Of a stretch of 64,000 nucleotides of DNA, positions 9,070-18,425 are shown in pieces. Source of the DNA: Motiliproteus sp048265065 (GTDB taxonomy: Bacteria > Pseudomonadota > Gammaproteobacteria > Pseudomonadales > Balneatricaceae); assembly GCA_048265065.1 (NCBI GenBank), contig JBLXCH010000001.1:39246-103245 (forward strand), given 5' to 3'. The translations under genes were made by a program, and so were the position numbers. The number at the start of each line of letters is the position of its first letter. Position 1 is the first letter of the stretch. The notes beneath the pieces were generated by a model that saw only the letters and a list, made by a program, of their open reading frames with translations, made no database searches and was not told where the DNA came from.

Positions 9070-10212
9070 ATGAGCCGCCAGTGCTTTATGTCCTATGAAG
9101 TTCTTGCCGAAGATGGTTTGGCGCGTCGAGGTCGTTTGGAGTTTCCACGCGGTAGTGTTGAAACGCCAACGTTTATGCCAGTGGGCACTTACGGCACAGT
9201 GAAGGGGATGCTGCCCCGTGATATTGAAGAAATAGGCGCACAAATTATTCTTGGTAACACCTTCCACCTGATGCTACGGCCAGGAACGGAAGTGGTGAAA
9301 GCGCACGGTGATTTGCATGACTTTGTGCAATGGCAAGGTCCAATTCTTACCGATTCTGGTGGCTTTCAGGTGTTTAGCTTGGGTGATATGCGCAAAATCA
9401 CCGAAGAAGGTGTGAAATTCCAGTCTCCTGTGGATGGCTCAAAGGTTGAGCTTAATCCTGAAATATCAATGCAAGTACAAAAGGATTTAGGGTCTGACAT
9501 CGTGATGATTTTCGATGAATGCACGCCTTATCCAGCCACAGAAGAACAAGCGGCTGACTCAATGCGGCTGTCATTACGTTGGGCGGATCGAAGCAAAGCG
9601 GCACACGGCGATAACCCAGCAGCGCTGTTCGGGATTGTACAAGGGGGTATGTACCCCGCACTGCGTGATGAGTCCCTTAAGGGACTGACGGATATCGGTT
9701 TTGATGGTTATGCCATTGGTGGCCTATCAGTGGGTGAGCCTAAAGATGAGATGGTTAAGGTGCTTAGTCATTTAACGCCACAAATGCCAAGTGATAGGCC
9801 ACGTTATTTGATGGGAGTAGGTAAGCCGGAAGATATTGTTGAAGCAGTTCGCCGTGGTGTGGATATGTTCGATTGTGTCATGCCGACTCGTAATGCGCGT
9901 AACGGGCATTTATTTACGTCAACGGGTGTGGTTAGAATTCGCAATGCAGCGCATCGCCATGATACCGCACCGCTAGATGCTGAATGTGATTGCTACACCT
10001 GTAAAAATGTTAGCCGCTCTTATCTGCATCATTTAGATAAATGCAAAGAAATGTTGGGTGCGCAGCTTAATACCATTCATAACCTGCGTTTTTACCAAAA
10101 CCTAATGAGTGGATTGCGCGGTGCTATTGAACAAGGTAAATTGAGCGACTTTGTGGATGACTTCTACCAGAAGCAAGGTATGGTAACACCACCCTTAGAG
10201 TCACAGGACTGA
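9070..10212 (+). CDS. tgt: Queuine tRNA-ribosyltransferase (tRNA-guanine transglycosylase)
   Basis: 380 residues. Exchanges guanine 34 for preQ1 in GUN-anticodon tRNAs. Visible: LTDSGGFQVFSLG in the binding pocket, GIVQGG, the nucleophile region FDCVMPTRNARNGHLFT, and the zinc site CDCYTCKNVSRSYLHH. ATG 9070 is chosen because AAGGAA (9058-9063) sits 6 nt before it and the protein then has normal length; an in-frame extension to 9004 is not needed. Part of the conserved queA-tgt-yajC-secD-secF order. Confidence 0.98.
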   Translation: MSRQCFMSYEVLAEDGLARRGRLEFPRGSVETPTFMPVGTYGTVKGMLPRDIEEIGAQIILGNTFHLMLRPGTEVVKAHGDLHDFVQWQGPILTDSGGFQVFSLGDMRKITEEGVKFQSPVDGSKVELNPEISMQVQKDLGSDIVMIFDECTPYPATEEQAADSMRLSLRWADRSKAAHGDNPAALFGIVQGGMYPALRDESLKGLTDIGFDGYAIGGLSVGEPKDEMVKVLSHLTPQMPSDRPRYLMGVGKPEDIVEAVRRGVDMFDCVMPTRNARNGHLFTSTGVVRIRNAAHRHDTAPLDAECDCYTCKNVSRSYLHHLDKCKEMLGAQLNTIHNLRFYQNLMSGLRGAIEQGKLSDFVDDFYQKQGMVTPPLESQD

Positions 10213-10292
10213 CTTGAAAAGCGCTTAAGGTAGCCCCATAAAACTAAAGCGGCACCAGTTTGGTCTGCCATTACATAGAATTGGAGATATAA

Positions 10293-10622
10293 ATGAGTTT
10301 CTTTATCGCCCCTGCCATGGCTCAAGATGCTGCTGCTGGCGCTTCTGCTGATTTTTCCAGCATGATTTTCTTGATGGGTTTTGCCATCATCTTTTATTTC
10401 ATGATGTGGCGCCCACAGGCTAAAAAAGCCAAAGAACACAAGCAACTGGTTGCTAGCCTTGCAAAAGGTGATGAAGTCGTAACCAGTGGCGGTTTAATCG
10501 GTAAAATCACTAAAGCTGATGATGACTATGTTGTGATCGCCGTTGCTGAAAACACCGAGCTTAAATTCCAAAAGGGTCATGTTGCTGCGGCACTTCCTAA
10601 AGGCACCATCAAAGAAATCTGA
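10293..10622 (+). CDS. yajC: Sec translocon accessory protein YajC
   Basis: 109 residues with a single membrane segment (FLMGFAIIFYFMMW) followed by RPQAKKAKEHK and the cytoplasmic domain with GDEVVTSGGLIGKI, all YajC signatures. It forms the SecDF-YajC complex that assists SecYEG in protein export. Preceded by GGAG at a good distance and followed by a hairpin before secD. Confidence 0.97.
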   Translation: MSFFIAPAMAQDAAAGASADFSSMIFLMGFAIIFYFMMWRPQAKKAKEHKQLVASLAKGDEVVTSGGLIGKITKADDDYVVIAVAENTELKFQKGHVAAALPKGTIKEI

Positions 10623-10633
10623 GTACTAAAGCC

Positions 10634-10660
10634 AACGCCACTTCATTAAGTGGCGTTTTT
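10634..10660 (+). terminator. Terminator or attenuator between yajC and secD
   Basis: A 10-bp perfect stem (10634-10643 with 10648-10657), loop CATT, followed by T residues. It would partly separate secDF expression from queA-tgt-yajC. Confidence 0.75.
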
Positions 10661-10732
10661 CGTATTCATACCGCCTTATTATTAATAATAAACAGCCAGG
10701 CTGCTAACCTGCAGCGGACATAGGGTTCTTCT

Positions 10733-12598
10733 ATGCTCAATCGATATCCCCTCTGGAAAAATTTGGTCATTGTTGTGGTACTGACCATTGGTGCAATCTA
10801 TGCTGCGCCTAACCTTTATCCAGAAGATTATGCCGTTCAGGTGACCGGTGCTAGTAGTGCCACTGCTATTGATTCTGAAGAACTAAGTATTGCTGAGCGT
10901 GCACTGGCTAGTGCTAATGTTGCAGTGAAGTCTGCTGCGATTGAGAACAAAGCGTTGTTGATTCGCTTTAATAGTAGTGATGAGCAGTTGTTAGGCCAAA
11001 CCGTATTGAAAAAAGCGTTGGGTGACAACTACGTGACCGCCTTGAACCTAGCGCCAACAACCCCAGACTGGCTTACGTCAATCGGTGCGGGCCCAATGAA
11101 GTTGGGTCTTGATTTGCGCGGTGGCGTCCACTTCTTGATGGAAGTTGATATGGAAACGGCGCTGAAGCAGCGCATGGATGTCTATGTCAGCGAGATTAAA
11201 ACCAAGTTACGAGAAGAAAAAATTCGTTATCGTGATGTTGAAACAGCAAAAGAAGGTGGGTTGCTAGTTGCGTTTCGTTCAGCGGAAGAAAGAGATGAAG
11301 CCCGAAGCGTTTTAAGACGTACCTTTCCTGAATTCTTGCTAGGCGATGTCGAAAAAGAAGGCCGTTCATGGGTTAGCGTTCAACTAACGGAAGCAAAGAT
11401 TACAGAAATTGAAGATTATGCGGTTAAACAAAACCTCACCACTATCCGTAATCGTGTCAACGAGCTTGGTGTTGCGGAGCCGCTAGTTCAACGCCAGGGT
11501 AGCAACCGTATCGTTATTCAATTGCCCGGTATTCAGGATACAGCCGCAGCAAAACGTGTATTGGGTAAAACTGCAAACTTAGAATTCCGTCTAGAAGCTG
11601 CACCTGATGCGCCGCGTAGTACCACAGAAGAGTTTGGATTCCGCCAAGAGGGCCGTCCTCCAGTTCGCCTTGAAAGGGATGTGATCATCACCGGCAGCAG
11701 CGTTGCTGATGCGCAATCTAACTTTGATGAAAATGGCAGTCCTCAAGTATCAATTGACCTTGATACAGCGGGCGGAAAAATGATGACGCGCGTAACGCGT
11801 AACGCCGTTCAGCGGTCGATGGCGGTATTATTCATTGAGCATAAAACACGGACCCGATACGTTAAAGTTGATGGTCAAGAAGTTGAAAAACGGATTCCGT
11901 ACGTCGAGAAAAACATTATTAGTTTAGCGACAATTCAGACCACTCTGGGTAATAGTTTCCGTATTACAGGCTTGGATGGAGCAGGTGAATCTTCTGAACT
12001 TGCATTGTTGCTACGTGCAGGTGCGTTAGCTGCGCCAATCTACTTTGTCGAAGAGCGCACCGTTGGACCGAGCTTAGGTCAGGAAAACATCGACCTTGGT
12101 GTGACCTCCGTTCAGCTGGGTCTTCTATTCGTTCTTATCTTTATGGTGGTGTACTACAAAGTTTTCGGCATTATCGCCAATATAGCCTTGGGGCTTAACC
12201 TTGCGTTATTACTGGCTGTGATGTCACTGATGTCGGCAACGCTGACGTTACCGGGCATCGCAGGTATTGTTTTAACTGTCGGTATGGCAGTTGATGCTAA
12301 CGTGCTGATTTTTTCGAGGATAAAAGAAGAACTTGCGTCAGGAGCGCCGCCGCAAACCGCTATTCATGCGGGCTATGAACGCGCCTTCTCGACAATTTTT
12401 GACGCCAATATTACGACCTTGCTGGTTGCGGTTATTTTGTTTGCTGTTGGAACAGGCCCTGTTAAGGGCTTCGCGGTAACGCTTTCAATCGGGATTCTGA
12501 CATCGATGTTTACAGCAATTATGGTGACAAGAGCTCTGGTGAACCTCACCTATGGAGGGCGTAACATCAAGAAGCTATCAATTGGTTGGAGGGTTTAA
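10733..12598 (+). CDS. secD: Protein translocase subunit SecD
   Basis: 621 residues. Inner-membrane RND-like protein that uses the proton gradient to complete export through SecYEG. One N-terminal membrane segment, a large periplasmic P1 region including GLDLRGGVHFLMEVD, then five C-terminal membrane segments with GIVLTVGMAVDANVLIFSRIKEE. secF starts 3 nt downstream, so the pair is one unit. Length and motifs match the family. Confidence 0.98.
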   Translation: MLNRYPLWKNLVIVVVLTIGAIYAAPNLYPEDYAVQVTGASSATAIDSEELSIAERALASANVAVKSAAIENKALLIRFNSSDEQLLGQTVLKKALGDNYVTALNLAPTTPDWLTSIGAGPMKLGLDLRGGVHFLMEVDMETALKQRMDVYVSEIKTKLREEKIRYRDVETAKEGGLLVAFRSAEERDEARSVLRRTFPEFLLGDVEKEGRSWVSVQLTEAKITEIEDYAVKQNLTTIRNRVNELGVAEPLVQRQGSNRIVIQLPGIQDTAAAKRVLGKTANLEFRLEAAPDAPRSTTEEFGFRQEGRPPVRLERDVIITGSSVADAQSNFDENGSPQVSIDLDTAGGKMMTRVTRNAVQRSMAVLFIEHKTRTRYVKVDGQEVEKRIPYVEKNIISLATIQTTLGNSFRITGLDGAGESSELALLLRAGALAAPIYFVEERTVGPSLGQENIDLGVTSVQLGLLFVLIFMVVYYKVFGIIANIALGLNLALLLAVMSLMSATLTLPGIAGIVLTVGMAVDANVLIFSRIKEELASGAPPQTAIHAGYERAFSTIFDANITTLLVAVILFAVGTGPVKGFAVTLSIGILTSMFTAIMVTRALVNLTYGGRNIKKLSIGWRV

Positions 12599-12600
12599 TC

Positions 12601-13614
12601 ATGGCTCGAAATAATAAATCCGCCAATACAGAAGAGATCGACGTGACCGCTAAAGTTCGTAAACCAACGACGACAATTAACTTTATGGCGTTTCGCAAAA
12701 TCGCGGCAGTATTTAGTGTGCTGTTGGTTTTGGGTTCAATTGCCTCGCTCTACACCAATTCATTGCAGTTTGGTTTGGATTTTACCGGCGGTGCGTTGGT
12801 TGAAGTTGAATACAGTGAGCCACTTCCACTTAATGATATTCGCGATACATTAACAGGTGCGGGGTATCATGATGTTGTGGTGCAAACCTTTGGTTCCCCA
12901 ACAGATATTTTAGTGCGCTTAGCACAAGATCATAACTCTAAGCTGGGTGATGAAGTCTTGTCGGTCTTACGCGGAAGTACCGATTTAGGCGTTGAACTTC
13001 GCCGCTCCGAATATGTTGGTGCTCAAGTGGGTGATGAACTTCGGGAACAAGGCGGTCTGGGTATGCTGCTGGCGTTAGCGTTGGTGATGGTTTATGTCGC
13101 CTTGCGTTTCCAGTTTAAGTTTTCTGTCGGTGCAGTTGTCGCGTTAGCTCACGATGTGTTGATTGTTCTCGGGTTCTTTTCATTACTTAAAATTGAATTC
13201 GATCTTACCGTATTAGCTGCGGTGCTTGCGGTTATCGGTTACTCCTTGAACGATACCATTGTTGTTTCTGACCGTATTCGTGAGAACTTTCGCATTGTAA
13301 GGAAAAGTACGCCGGAAGAGATTGTTAACCTCTCTCTTTCTCAAACCTTGGGCCGTACAATGGTGACCTCTTTAACAACTATTTTAGTGTTGTTGGCGCT
13401 GTTCTACTTTGGTGGTGAGCTGATTCATGGTTTCGCATCTGCGTTGCTAGTTGGTGTTTTAATTGGTACATACTCTTCCATCTATGTAGCGAGCAACGCG
13501 CTACTGGCGATGAATATTTCGAAGGAAGACCTGCTGCCACCACCTAAAGAAGAGGTCGAAGAAGGCCAAGGCTTTGAAGAAGGTGAAGGCTTCGAACAGG
13601 ATGATCGCCCTTAA
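12601..13614 (+). CDS. secF: Protein translocase subunit SecF
   Basis: 337 residues, the partner of SecD. One N-terminal membrane segment, GLDFTGGALVEVEY, and a C-terminal bundle of membrane segments with GYSLNDTIVVSDRIREN. The C-terminal tail is strongly acidic and carries a short repeated QGFEEGEGFEQ pattern. ATG 12601 follows a good GGAGGG site; the in-frame TTG at 12586 would overlap secD and leave no ribosome site. Confidence 0.98.
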   Translation: MARNNKSANTEEIDVTAKVRKPTTTINFMAFRKIAAVFSVLLVLGSIASLYTNSLQFGLDFTGGALVEVEYSEPLPLNDIRDTLTGAGYHDVVVQTFGSPTDILVRLAQDHNSKLGDEVLSVLRGSTDLGVELRRSEYVGAQVGDELREQGGLGMLLALALVMVYVALRFQFKFSVGAVVALAHDVLIVLGFFSLLKIEFDLTVLAAVLAVIGYSLNDTIVVSDRIRENFRIVRKSTPEEIVNLSLSQTLGRTMVTSLTTILVLLALFYFGGELIHGFASALLVGVLIGTYSSIYVASNALLAMNISKEDLLPPPKEEVEEGQGFEEGEGFEQDDRP

Positions 13615-13649
13615 ATAGCTGTCGTTTCTGCACTCCAGTTAGTTCTATG

Positions 13650-13683
13650 TATTACTCGCCCTTAGGTATTGAGGGCGGGTAAT
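13650..13683 (+). terminator. Weak hairpin downstream of secF
   Basis: An imperfect stem (ATTACTCGCCCT with GAGGGCGGGTAAT, containing G-T pairs) without a clear T tract. Possible end of the secDF transcript. Confidence 0.4.
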
Positions 13684-13771
13684 CATTATCTTGATCTAAA
13701 ATAGCGCTCATTAGTTGTTTGCCTGCGCGCGTCCTCAGTTTGTGATTCTATCCTGTAGCGTTCGGTACGAT

Positions 13772-13801
13772 TTGCCGTTAGCTATGTATGCAATATATAA
13801 T
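13772..13801 (+). promoter_or_regulatory. Sigma-70 promoter of the ECF sigma factor gene
   Basis: TTGCCG (13772-13777), an 18-bp spacer, and a perfect TATAAT (13796-13801). The candidate Fur box begins at the next base and would cover the transcription start. Confidence 0.6.
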
Positions 13802-13820
13802 AATATTAATTATCATTTGT
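13802..13820 (+). promoter_or_regulatory. Candidate Fur box
   Basis: Matches the 19-bp Fur consensus (in its TTATCATT orientation) at 13 of 19 positions, and 13 of 15 in the core 13803-13817. It directly follows the -10 element, so bound Fur-iron would block transcription in iron-replete cells. Downstream iron-type regulatory genes support this reading. Confidence 0.6.
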
Positions 13821-13836
13821 ATTGGCGGGTGTCGGG

Positions 13837-14421
13837 TTGTCGAACCAAACAGCAACGCAAGTTCATGCTTTATCTTGTCATTCGGCTTCAGAGGGTGAGC
13901 AAGCCGGTCTGGACCATCTTTATCGACATAACCATCGTTGGTTGCGAGCTTGGTTAAAGCGTCGTTTAAATTGCTCTGAAACTGCTGCCGACTTAGCCCA
14001 GGACACCTTTGTTCGTTTGCTATCCCAACCTCAAAATATCGCCAAAATTTCTGAACCACGCTCGTATCTTCGAGTTATTGCGGAGCGTTTATGTGTAGAC
14101 CTTTGGCGTCGTAAGTCTGTTGAGCGTGCATGGTTGGAAGTTCTCGTGCAGCAGCCAGAAGGAGTGAGCATTTCTCCTGAAGCACATGCATTGGTGATTG
14201 AAACGCTGATTGAAGTCGATCGCATGTTGCAGCGTTTGCCGCAACGGGTCGCGCAAGCATTCATGCTCGCCCAATTAGAAGGGATGACGTATAAGCAGAT
14301 CGGACAGCGTCTGGGTGTATCCGAACGAAGCGTTAAAACGTACATGGCGCAGGCCATGCTGCAGTGCATGTTGATTGAAGCGCGTTTTGACGATAGCGCG
14401 GATGAGCGTCATGGACTCTAA
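13837..14421 (+). CDS. FecI-like ECF sigma factor
   Basis: About 194 residues. Region 2 reads LDHLYRHNHRWLRAWLKRRLNCSETAADLAQDTFVRLL, typical of FecI-type iron-starvation sigma factors. Region 4 has the helix-turn-helix GMTYKQIGQRLGVSERSVKTYMAQA. It would direct RNA polymerase to the TonB receptor gene when the FecR-like partner signals ligand. No ATG exists before the conserved core; TTG 13837 has a GGCGGGTG-like site upstream, and TTG 13822 is the alternative. Its stop overlaps the fecR-like start. Confidence 0.92.
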   Translation: MSNQTATQVHALSCHSASEGEQAGLDHLYRHNHRWLRAWLKRRLNCSETAADLAQDTFVRLLSQPQNIAKISEPRSYLRVIAERLCVDLWRRKSVERAWLEVLVQQPEGVSISPEAHALVIETLIEVDRMLQRLPQRVAQAFMLAQLEGMTYKQIGQRLGVSERSVKTYMAQAMLQCMLIEARFDDSADERHGL

Positions 14422-15388
14422 AAAATTGTCTAAAGCTGAGTACGACGCTTTTAAAAAAGCGGCTGAGTGGTTTGCGACTCTACAGGAGGAAGGCGTTAGC
14501 GTTCAGCAAAAGGAGGCTTGGGAGGCGTGGCTGGTAGCTCCAAAAAATAAGGAGGCTTGGCAATTTGTTTGTCGAGTCAATGACCGGTTTAAATATGCAA
14601 ACGAGCAGGCGGGTGGTCGGCGCGCAAGTCAGGTGGTTGAGGCTGCGCGGCAAGAGCGTTTTTCTCGTCGCAAGCTATTAGGTGGAGGGCTGAGCTGCCT
14701 TGTTCTTGGGTTAAGCTGGCGATACACGCCGCTATCTGTTTATACATCTGATTACATGGCTTTAATGAACGCAGATGCTAGCAGTTCGCTTGGTGAAATT
14801 CGTCACTTAAAAATGGCAGATGGTGGTGAGCTTTGGCTAAACACTGAATCGGCAGTGAATTTTCAGTTTAACGCTAAGCAGCGTGAACTTGTGCTGCTCA
14901 AGGGTGAAATCTTGATTGAAACTGCGAAGGATACGCGTCCCTTTTTGGTGACGACTTCATTTGGGCGTTTGCAAGCGCTAGGGACTCGCTTCAGTATTTT
15001 TCAGCAGGGTAAGCAAGTGTTGTTGGCTGTGCAGTCTGGTGCTGTACATGTCGAAACCACAAACAGCGCTCAAGTAAGAGTCAATGCTGGACAGCAAGTA
15101 CTTTTTAATGCCGATGAAATTCAATCAGTGCAGCCATTATCTGCGAATCGAGAATCATGGATTCACGGACGTTTATCGATCGATAATTTACCGTTGTCCA
15201 AGGTGGTCGCTGAGTTGTCCCGTTATCACAGAGGTTACCTGTCGGTCGATCCAATCGTTGAAAATATTCCAGTGATGGGTAGTTATCCGATTAATGACTT
15301 AACGAAAACCTTGGAAATGTTACAGAAGACCTTGCCGATTAAAGTTATTTCGCCAGTTCCTTGGTGGGTAAATATAGAAGCGCGTTAA
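14402..15388 (+). CDS. FecR-like anti-sigma factor / sigma regulator
   Basis: About 328 residues. The N-terminal cytoplasmic DUF4880-type domain (EYDAFKKAAEWFATLQ ... FVCRVNDRF) binds the sigma factor. A membrane segment follows the motif SRRKLLGG, which resembles a twin-arginine signal, as reported for other FecR-like proteins. The periplasmic FecR domain (IRHLKMADGGELWLNTESAV, LKGEILIETA) and a C-terminal part resembling an STN domain come next. It relays a signal from the receptor's STN domain. ATG 14402 or 14411 is the likely start; both overlap the sigma gene by a few codons. Confidence 0.92.
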   Translation: MSVMDSKKLSKAEYDAFKKAAEWFATLQEEGVSVQQKEAWEAWLVAPKNKEAWQFVCRVNDRFKYANEQAGGRRASQVVEAARQERFSRRKLLGGGLSCLVLGLSWRYTPLSVYTSDYMALMNADASSSLGEIRHLKMADGGELWLNTESAVNFQFNAKQRELVLLKGEILIETAKDTRPFLVTTSFGRLQALGTRFSIFQQGKQVLLAVQSGAVHVETTNSAQVRVNAGQQVLFNADEIQSVQPLSANRESWIHGRLSIDNLPLSKVVAELSRYHRGYLSVDPIVENIPVMGSYPINDLTKTLEMLQKTLPIKVISPVPWWVNIEAR

Positions 15389-15457
15389 CTTTTTTTGTTT
15401 TTTTCCTTCCCCTTTTTCTATCTCGTGCGTGTTTAACAGCAAAGACAATGTTAAAGC

Positions 15458-18220
15458 ATGGGAGTAAACAGAGTGCTCAAGTCAGAAATTCCGCTCAGTA
15501 CTAAACGCTATAAATTAAATCCTTTTCAGCCAGGCCTAACCCGATTGAAAGCAGGTCAGCGAAACACTGTTGTTGTTGCGTTAAGGCTTATGTTAACTGC
15601 CAGTATCTCGATTGGCCTTTTCGGTATTTCTAGTACTGCGCTGGCAGCGGATCGTATCATGTCAGAAACTCCGTCGAATCGCCTTTCTTTCGATATCGCT
15701 GCAGGGCCTTTGTCAGATGTCGTAAATCAATTCGTTCGGCAAGCCGGTGTTTATCTGAGTGCGAATGGTCAGCTTGTAGAGGGTAAGAAGAGTAAAGGTC
15801 TGCGTGGTCATTACAGTATTGAAGAGGGTTTTAGTCGGATTCTTTCCGGTACAGGTTTGGTTGTTAGCAAGGGAGAGGGTGGTTATTACACGCTGTCTAT
15901 TGTTTCAGACGAGGCGCAAAAGGAGGACGATGCGCTGCAGTTGCGAGTTTTACAGGTTACGGCGAGCGATTTAAGTGGCATTTCAAAGGATGTGTATGAT
16001 GAAGCAGCAGCAGTAAGTCGGATTGGACGGGAAGAAATTGAAAACTATCGCGGTACCCGACCTGCAGACTTATTAAAAAGTGAAGCGGGGGTTATCTCTG
16101 GCGGCAGCAGCACTAGTGGTGCTCTAGATGTCAATATTCGCGGCTTACAAGGAATGGGGCGAGTGCCAGTTACCGTCGACGGTGCACTGAATAGCACAAC
16201 CACTTATCAGGGCTATCAGGGAATTAGTAATCGTAGTTTTGTCGACCCAGATTTTATCGCCGATATTGCAATCACTCAGGGGCCTGATACTGGCGTTACT
16301 GGCAGTGGAGCGATTGGCGGTTCGGTGAAAATGCGAACATTGAGAGCCGAGGACCTAGTCGAAGACGATGAACACTACGCAATTAGGTTGAAACGTTTTT
16401 GGGGAGGTAACAGTTCTCCTTATGCCTTGGGTGATACTAGCATCGACTTTGACCGAGATATGACTGGTGCAGCTTATCAAGATAATGCGGAAAGCCCTGA
16501 TGCCTTTGATCTTGGCGGAGCAAAAAATACGAGTTTAATTGTTGCTGCTAAGAATGAAATATTTAGCGGTCTTGTTGGCGTATCTGACCGCTCAAGAGGT
16601 AATTATCACACAGGTACAAACGGTAGTGATGCGCCGCGAAAAAGTACCTGTCCGGATAGTTTCAGCGGTTGCGACAATTATGCAGGAGGCTATTGGACGA
16701 AGGGTCTGAGTAGTTATTTGCCAGGTAGTGAGGTGATGAATACCTCAGAAAGCAGCCGCTCAGAGTTGCTGAATTTCAGCTTCCATCCAAATGAGGATCA
16801 TCAATTAGATATTGGTTATTCTCGTTATCGTAGTAATTATGGTGAAACCTACAGTATTCGTGCAATTGAAACGGAAACTGCAGTTGAGCAGTCCTTGTTG
16901 TCGCATACTGATCTGCAGAGCGTTAACGCTCGGTATGAGTGGAACCCGGACTCCGACCTAATTGACTTCAGCGCTAACCTGTGGAAAACGCGGTTAATGG
17001 ACCAGTCTGCGTGGTTTCAAAGCCAAGCGTGGATTTTGCCTTCACCTATCCCCGGAGTGATTCCTGATATGGTACTGGCCGAGCAGATGGCGGCCACCCC
17101 AAAACTAACCAAAACAGTAGGTGTGGATATAAGCAACACGAGTACCTTTGGTTTACCTGTAGGTGATTTGTCATTGAATTATGGCGCTGCATACCTCAAA
17201 GAATCGACAGACCAGCAAGGCGTGCCAGTATCAGTATGGGAATTACCTTCTCGGCGAGGGAGCCGTGATGAGACTAGCGTTTTCAATAACGCTACCTGGT
17301 CTGCTAACGAGTGGTTGACATTAAACGGCGGTGTGCGATACCAGCATTATAGTTTGCAAAGTGAAGGGTCAAATTCTAGTACTTATTCTTATGAAGGGTC
17401 AGAACGAGAAGGGGATGCCTGGGGTTTTCATACAGGTGTAATGGTGCATCCTAATAAGCAACTTCAACTGTTTTCAAATTATAAACAGGCCGCCCGCCTT
17501 CCATCTCTAATGGAGGGATCTACCAGCTTCAATACTTATAACGACCCTGACTTAAGTGAAGAAATTGCCCATACGTGGGAGTTTGGGGGAAACTATGTAT
17601 TAAATGACTTATGGACAGCTGACAATCAGTTAGCCTTTAAAATGGTTTATTTTCATAACCATGTTGATGGGTACATTGGTCGCGTTTGGGATCCTGATGA
17701 GGCGCCTAACCGGATGTATGTATTTAACATGGATTCAGCCACTTTCGAAGGGATTAATGCGTCGGCAAGCTTTAGCCAAGATGGCTTCTCAGCTGAACTG
17801 TCTTTGGCTTACTATATTGATGTAGAGTATTGCCAAACGAGTGAAACCTGCGCTAATAGTTCGGTATATGGCGACTATGCCACTAACCAGATACCGCCGA
17901 AATTGATGGCGACGTTAACGCTAAATCAAGCGTTATTAGAAGATAAGTTAAATCTAGGGGCTCGAATTAACCACACGGGTAAGCGATCGGCAGGTAGTGG
18001 GGAGGTAACGGGTTCTGGCGTGAGTAGTTTTATTACGCCCATTAATTGGAAGCCCTATACGTTGGTTGACCTCTACGGTAATTACCAATTAAGCGAGAAT
18101 TTTTCCCTAGGAATGAGAGTAGAAAACGTAGCCGACATTTATTACATTGATGCTTTGGGTTCCACTGAAATTCCCGGCCCCGGCCGCACACTATGGGCCG
18201 GCGTGACGATTGAGTTTTAG
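15458..18220 (+). CDS. TonB-dependent outer-membrane receptor with STN signalling domain
   Basis: 920 residues: a long signal peptide ending near ALAA, an STN domain (LSFDIAAGPLSDVVNQFVRQAG), a TonB-box-like stretch, a plug domain (RPADLLKSEAGV, DVNIRGLQGMGRVPVTVDG), then a beta-barrel ending in VTIEF with a terminal Phe. Overall pattern is closest to the heme/hemoglobin receptor group, including HasR, but the loop between the barrel motifs ARLPSLME and NDPDLSEE has no His, so the ligand is uncertain. GTG 15473 has GGAG 9 nt upstream and may be the true start instead of ATG 15458. With the two preceding genes it forms a cell-surface signalling unit. Confidence 0.92.
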   Translation: MGVNRVLKSEIPLSTKRYKLNPFQPGLTRLKAGQRNTVVVALRLMLTASISIGLFGISSTALAADRIMSETPSNRLSFDIAAGPLSDVVNQFVRQAGVYLSANGQLVEGKKSKGLRGHYSIEEGFSRILSGTGLVVSKGEGGYYTLSIVSDEAQKEDDALQLRVLQVTASDLSGISKDVYDEAAAVSRIGREEIENYRGTRPADLLKSEAGVISGGSSTSGALDVNIRGLQGMGRVPVTVDGALNSTTTYQGYQGISNRSFVDPDFIADIAITQGPDTGVTGSGAIGGSVKMRTLRAEDLVEDDEHYAIRLKRFWGGNSSPYALGDTSIDFDRDMTGAAYQDNAESPDAFDLGGAKNTSLIVAAKNEIFSGLVGVSDRSRGNYHTGTNGSDAPRKSTCPDSFSGCDNYAGGYWTKGLSSYLPGSEVMNTSESSRSELLNFSFHPNEDHQLDIGYSRYRSNYGETYSIRAIETETAVEQSLLSHTDLQSVNARYEWNPDSDLIDFSANLWKTRLMDQSAWFQSQAWILPSPIPGVIPDMVLAEQMAATPKLTKTVGVDISNTSTFGLPVGDLSLNYGAAYLKESTDQQGVPVSVWELPSRRGSRDETSVFNNATWSANEWLTLNGGVRYQHYSLQSEGSNSSTYSYEGSEREGDAWGFHTGVMVHPNKQLQLFSNYKQAARLPSLMEGSTSFNTYNDPDLSEEIAHTWEFGGNYVLNDLWTADNQLAFKMVYFHNHVDGYIGRVWDPDEAPNRMYVFNMDSATFEGINASASFSQDGFSAELSLAYYIDVEYCQTSETCANSSVYGDYATNQIPPKLMATLTLNQALLEDKLNLGARINHTGKRSAGSGEVTGSGVSSFITPINWKPYTLVDLYGNYQLSENFSLGMRVENVADIYYIDALGSTEIPGPGRTLWAGVTIEF

Positions 18221-18279
18221 TTGCCAACTTCATTAGAGCGTTTACCTAGGCGGCGACTCATTTGTGTGGCGCTGTTGTT

Positions 18280-18292
18280 CAAACCTCGTTTG
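18280..18292. repeat. Palindromic site A upstream of rnr
   Basis: CAAAC-CTC-GTTTG, a 5-bp dyad with a 3-nt centre. Its last 12 bases (18281-18292) are the exact reverse complement of 18426-18437. Confidence 0.8.
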
Positions 18293-18322
18293 TGATGATT
18301 TCTCGTCGAAAAGCTGTATGGC

Positions 18323-18351
18323 TTGAGACAATGCTTGCATCGGCCGATAAT
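18323..18351 (+). promoter_or_regulatory. Sigma-70 promoter of rnr
   Basis: TTGAGA (18323-18328), a 17-bp spacer, GATAAT (18346-18351); each hexamer is one base from consensus. The start point would be near 18358, about 85 nt before the rnr start codon. Confidence 0.7.
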
Positions 18352-18425
18352 ACCTTTGCGGGCACTCACCTTCTCGGGTTAGAGTCTGAGTCTGTCAAGT
18401 TGATAAAGTTTAGACTATTTTATCC

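Noticed and set aside
13715..13957. 80-aa ORF upstream of the ECF sigma gene
   Set aside because: It overlaps the promoter, Fur box and the sigma gene in another frame, and has no recognisable protein features.
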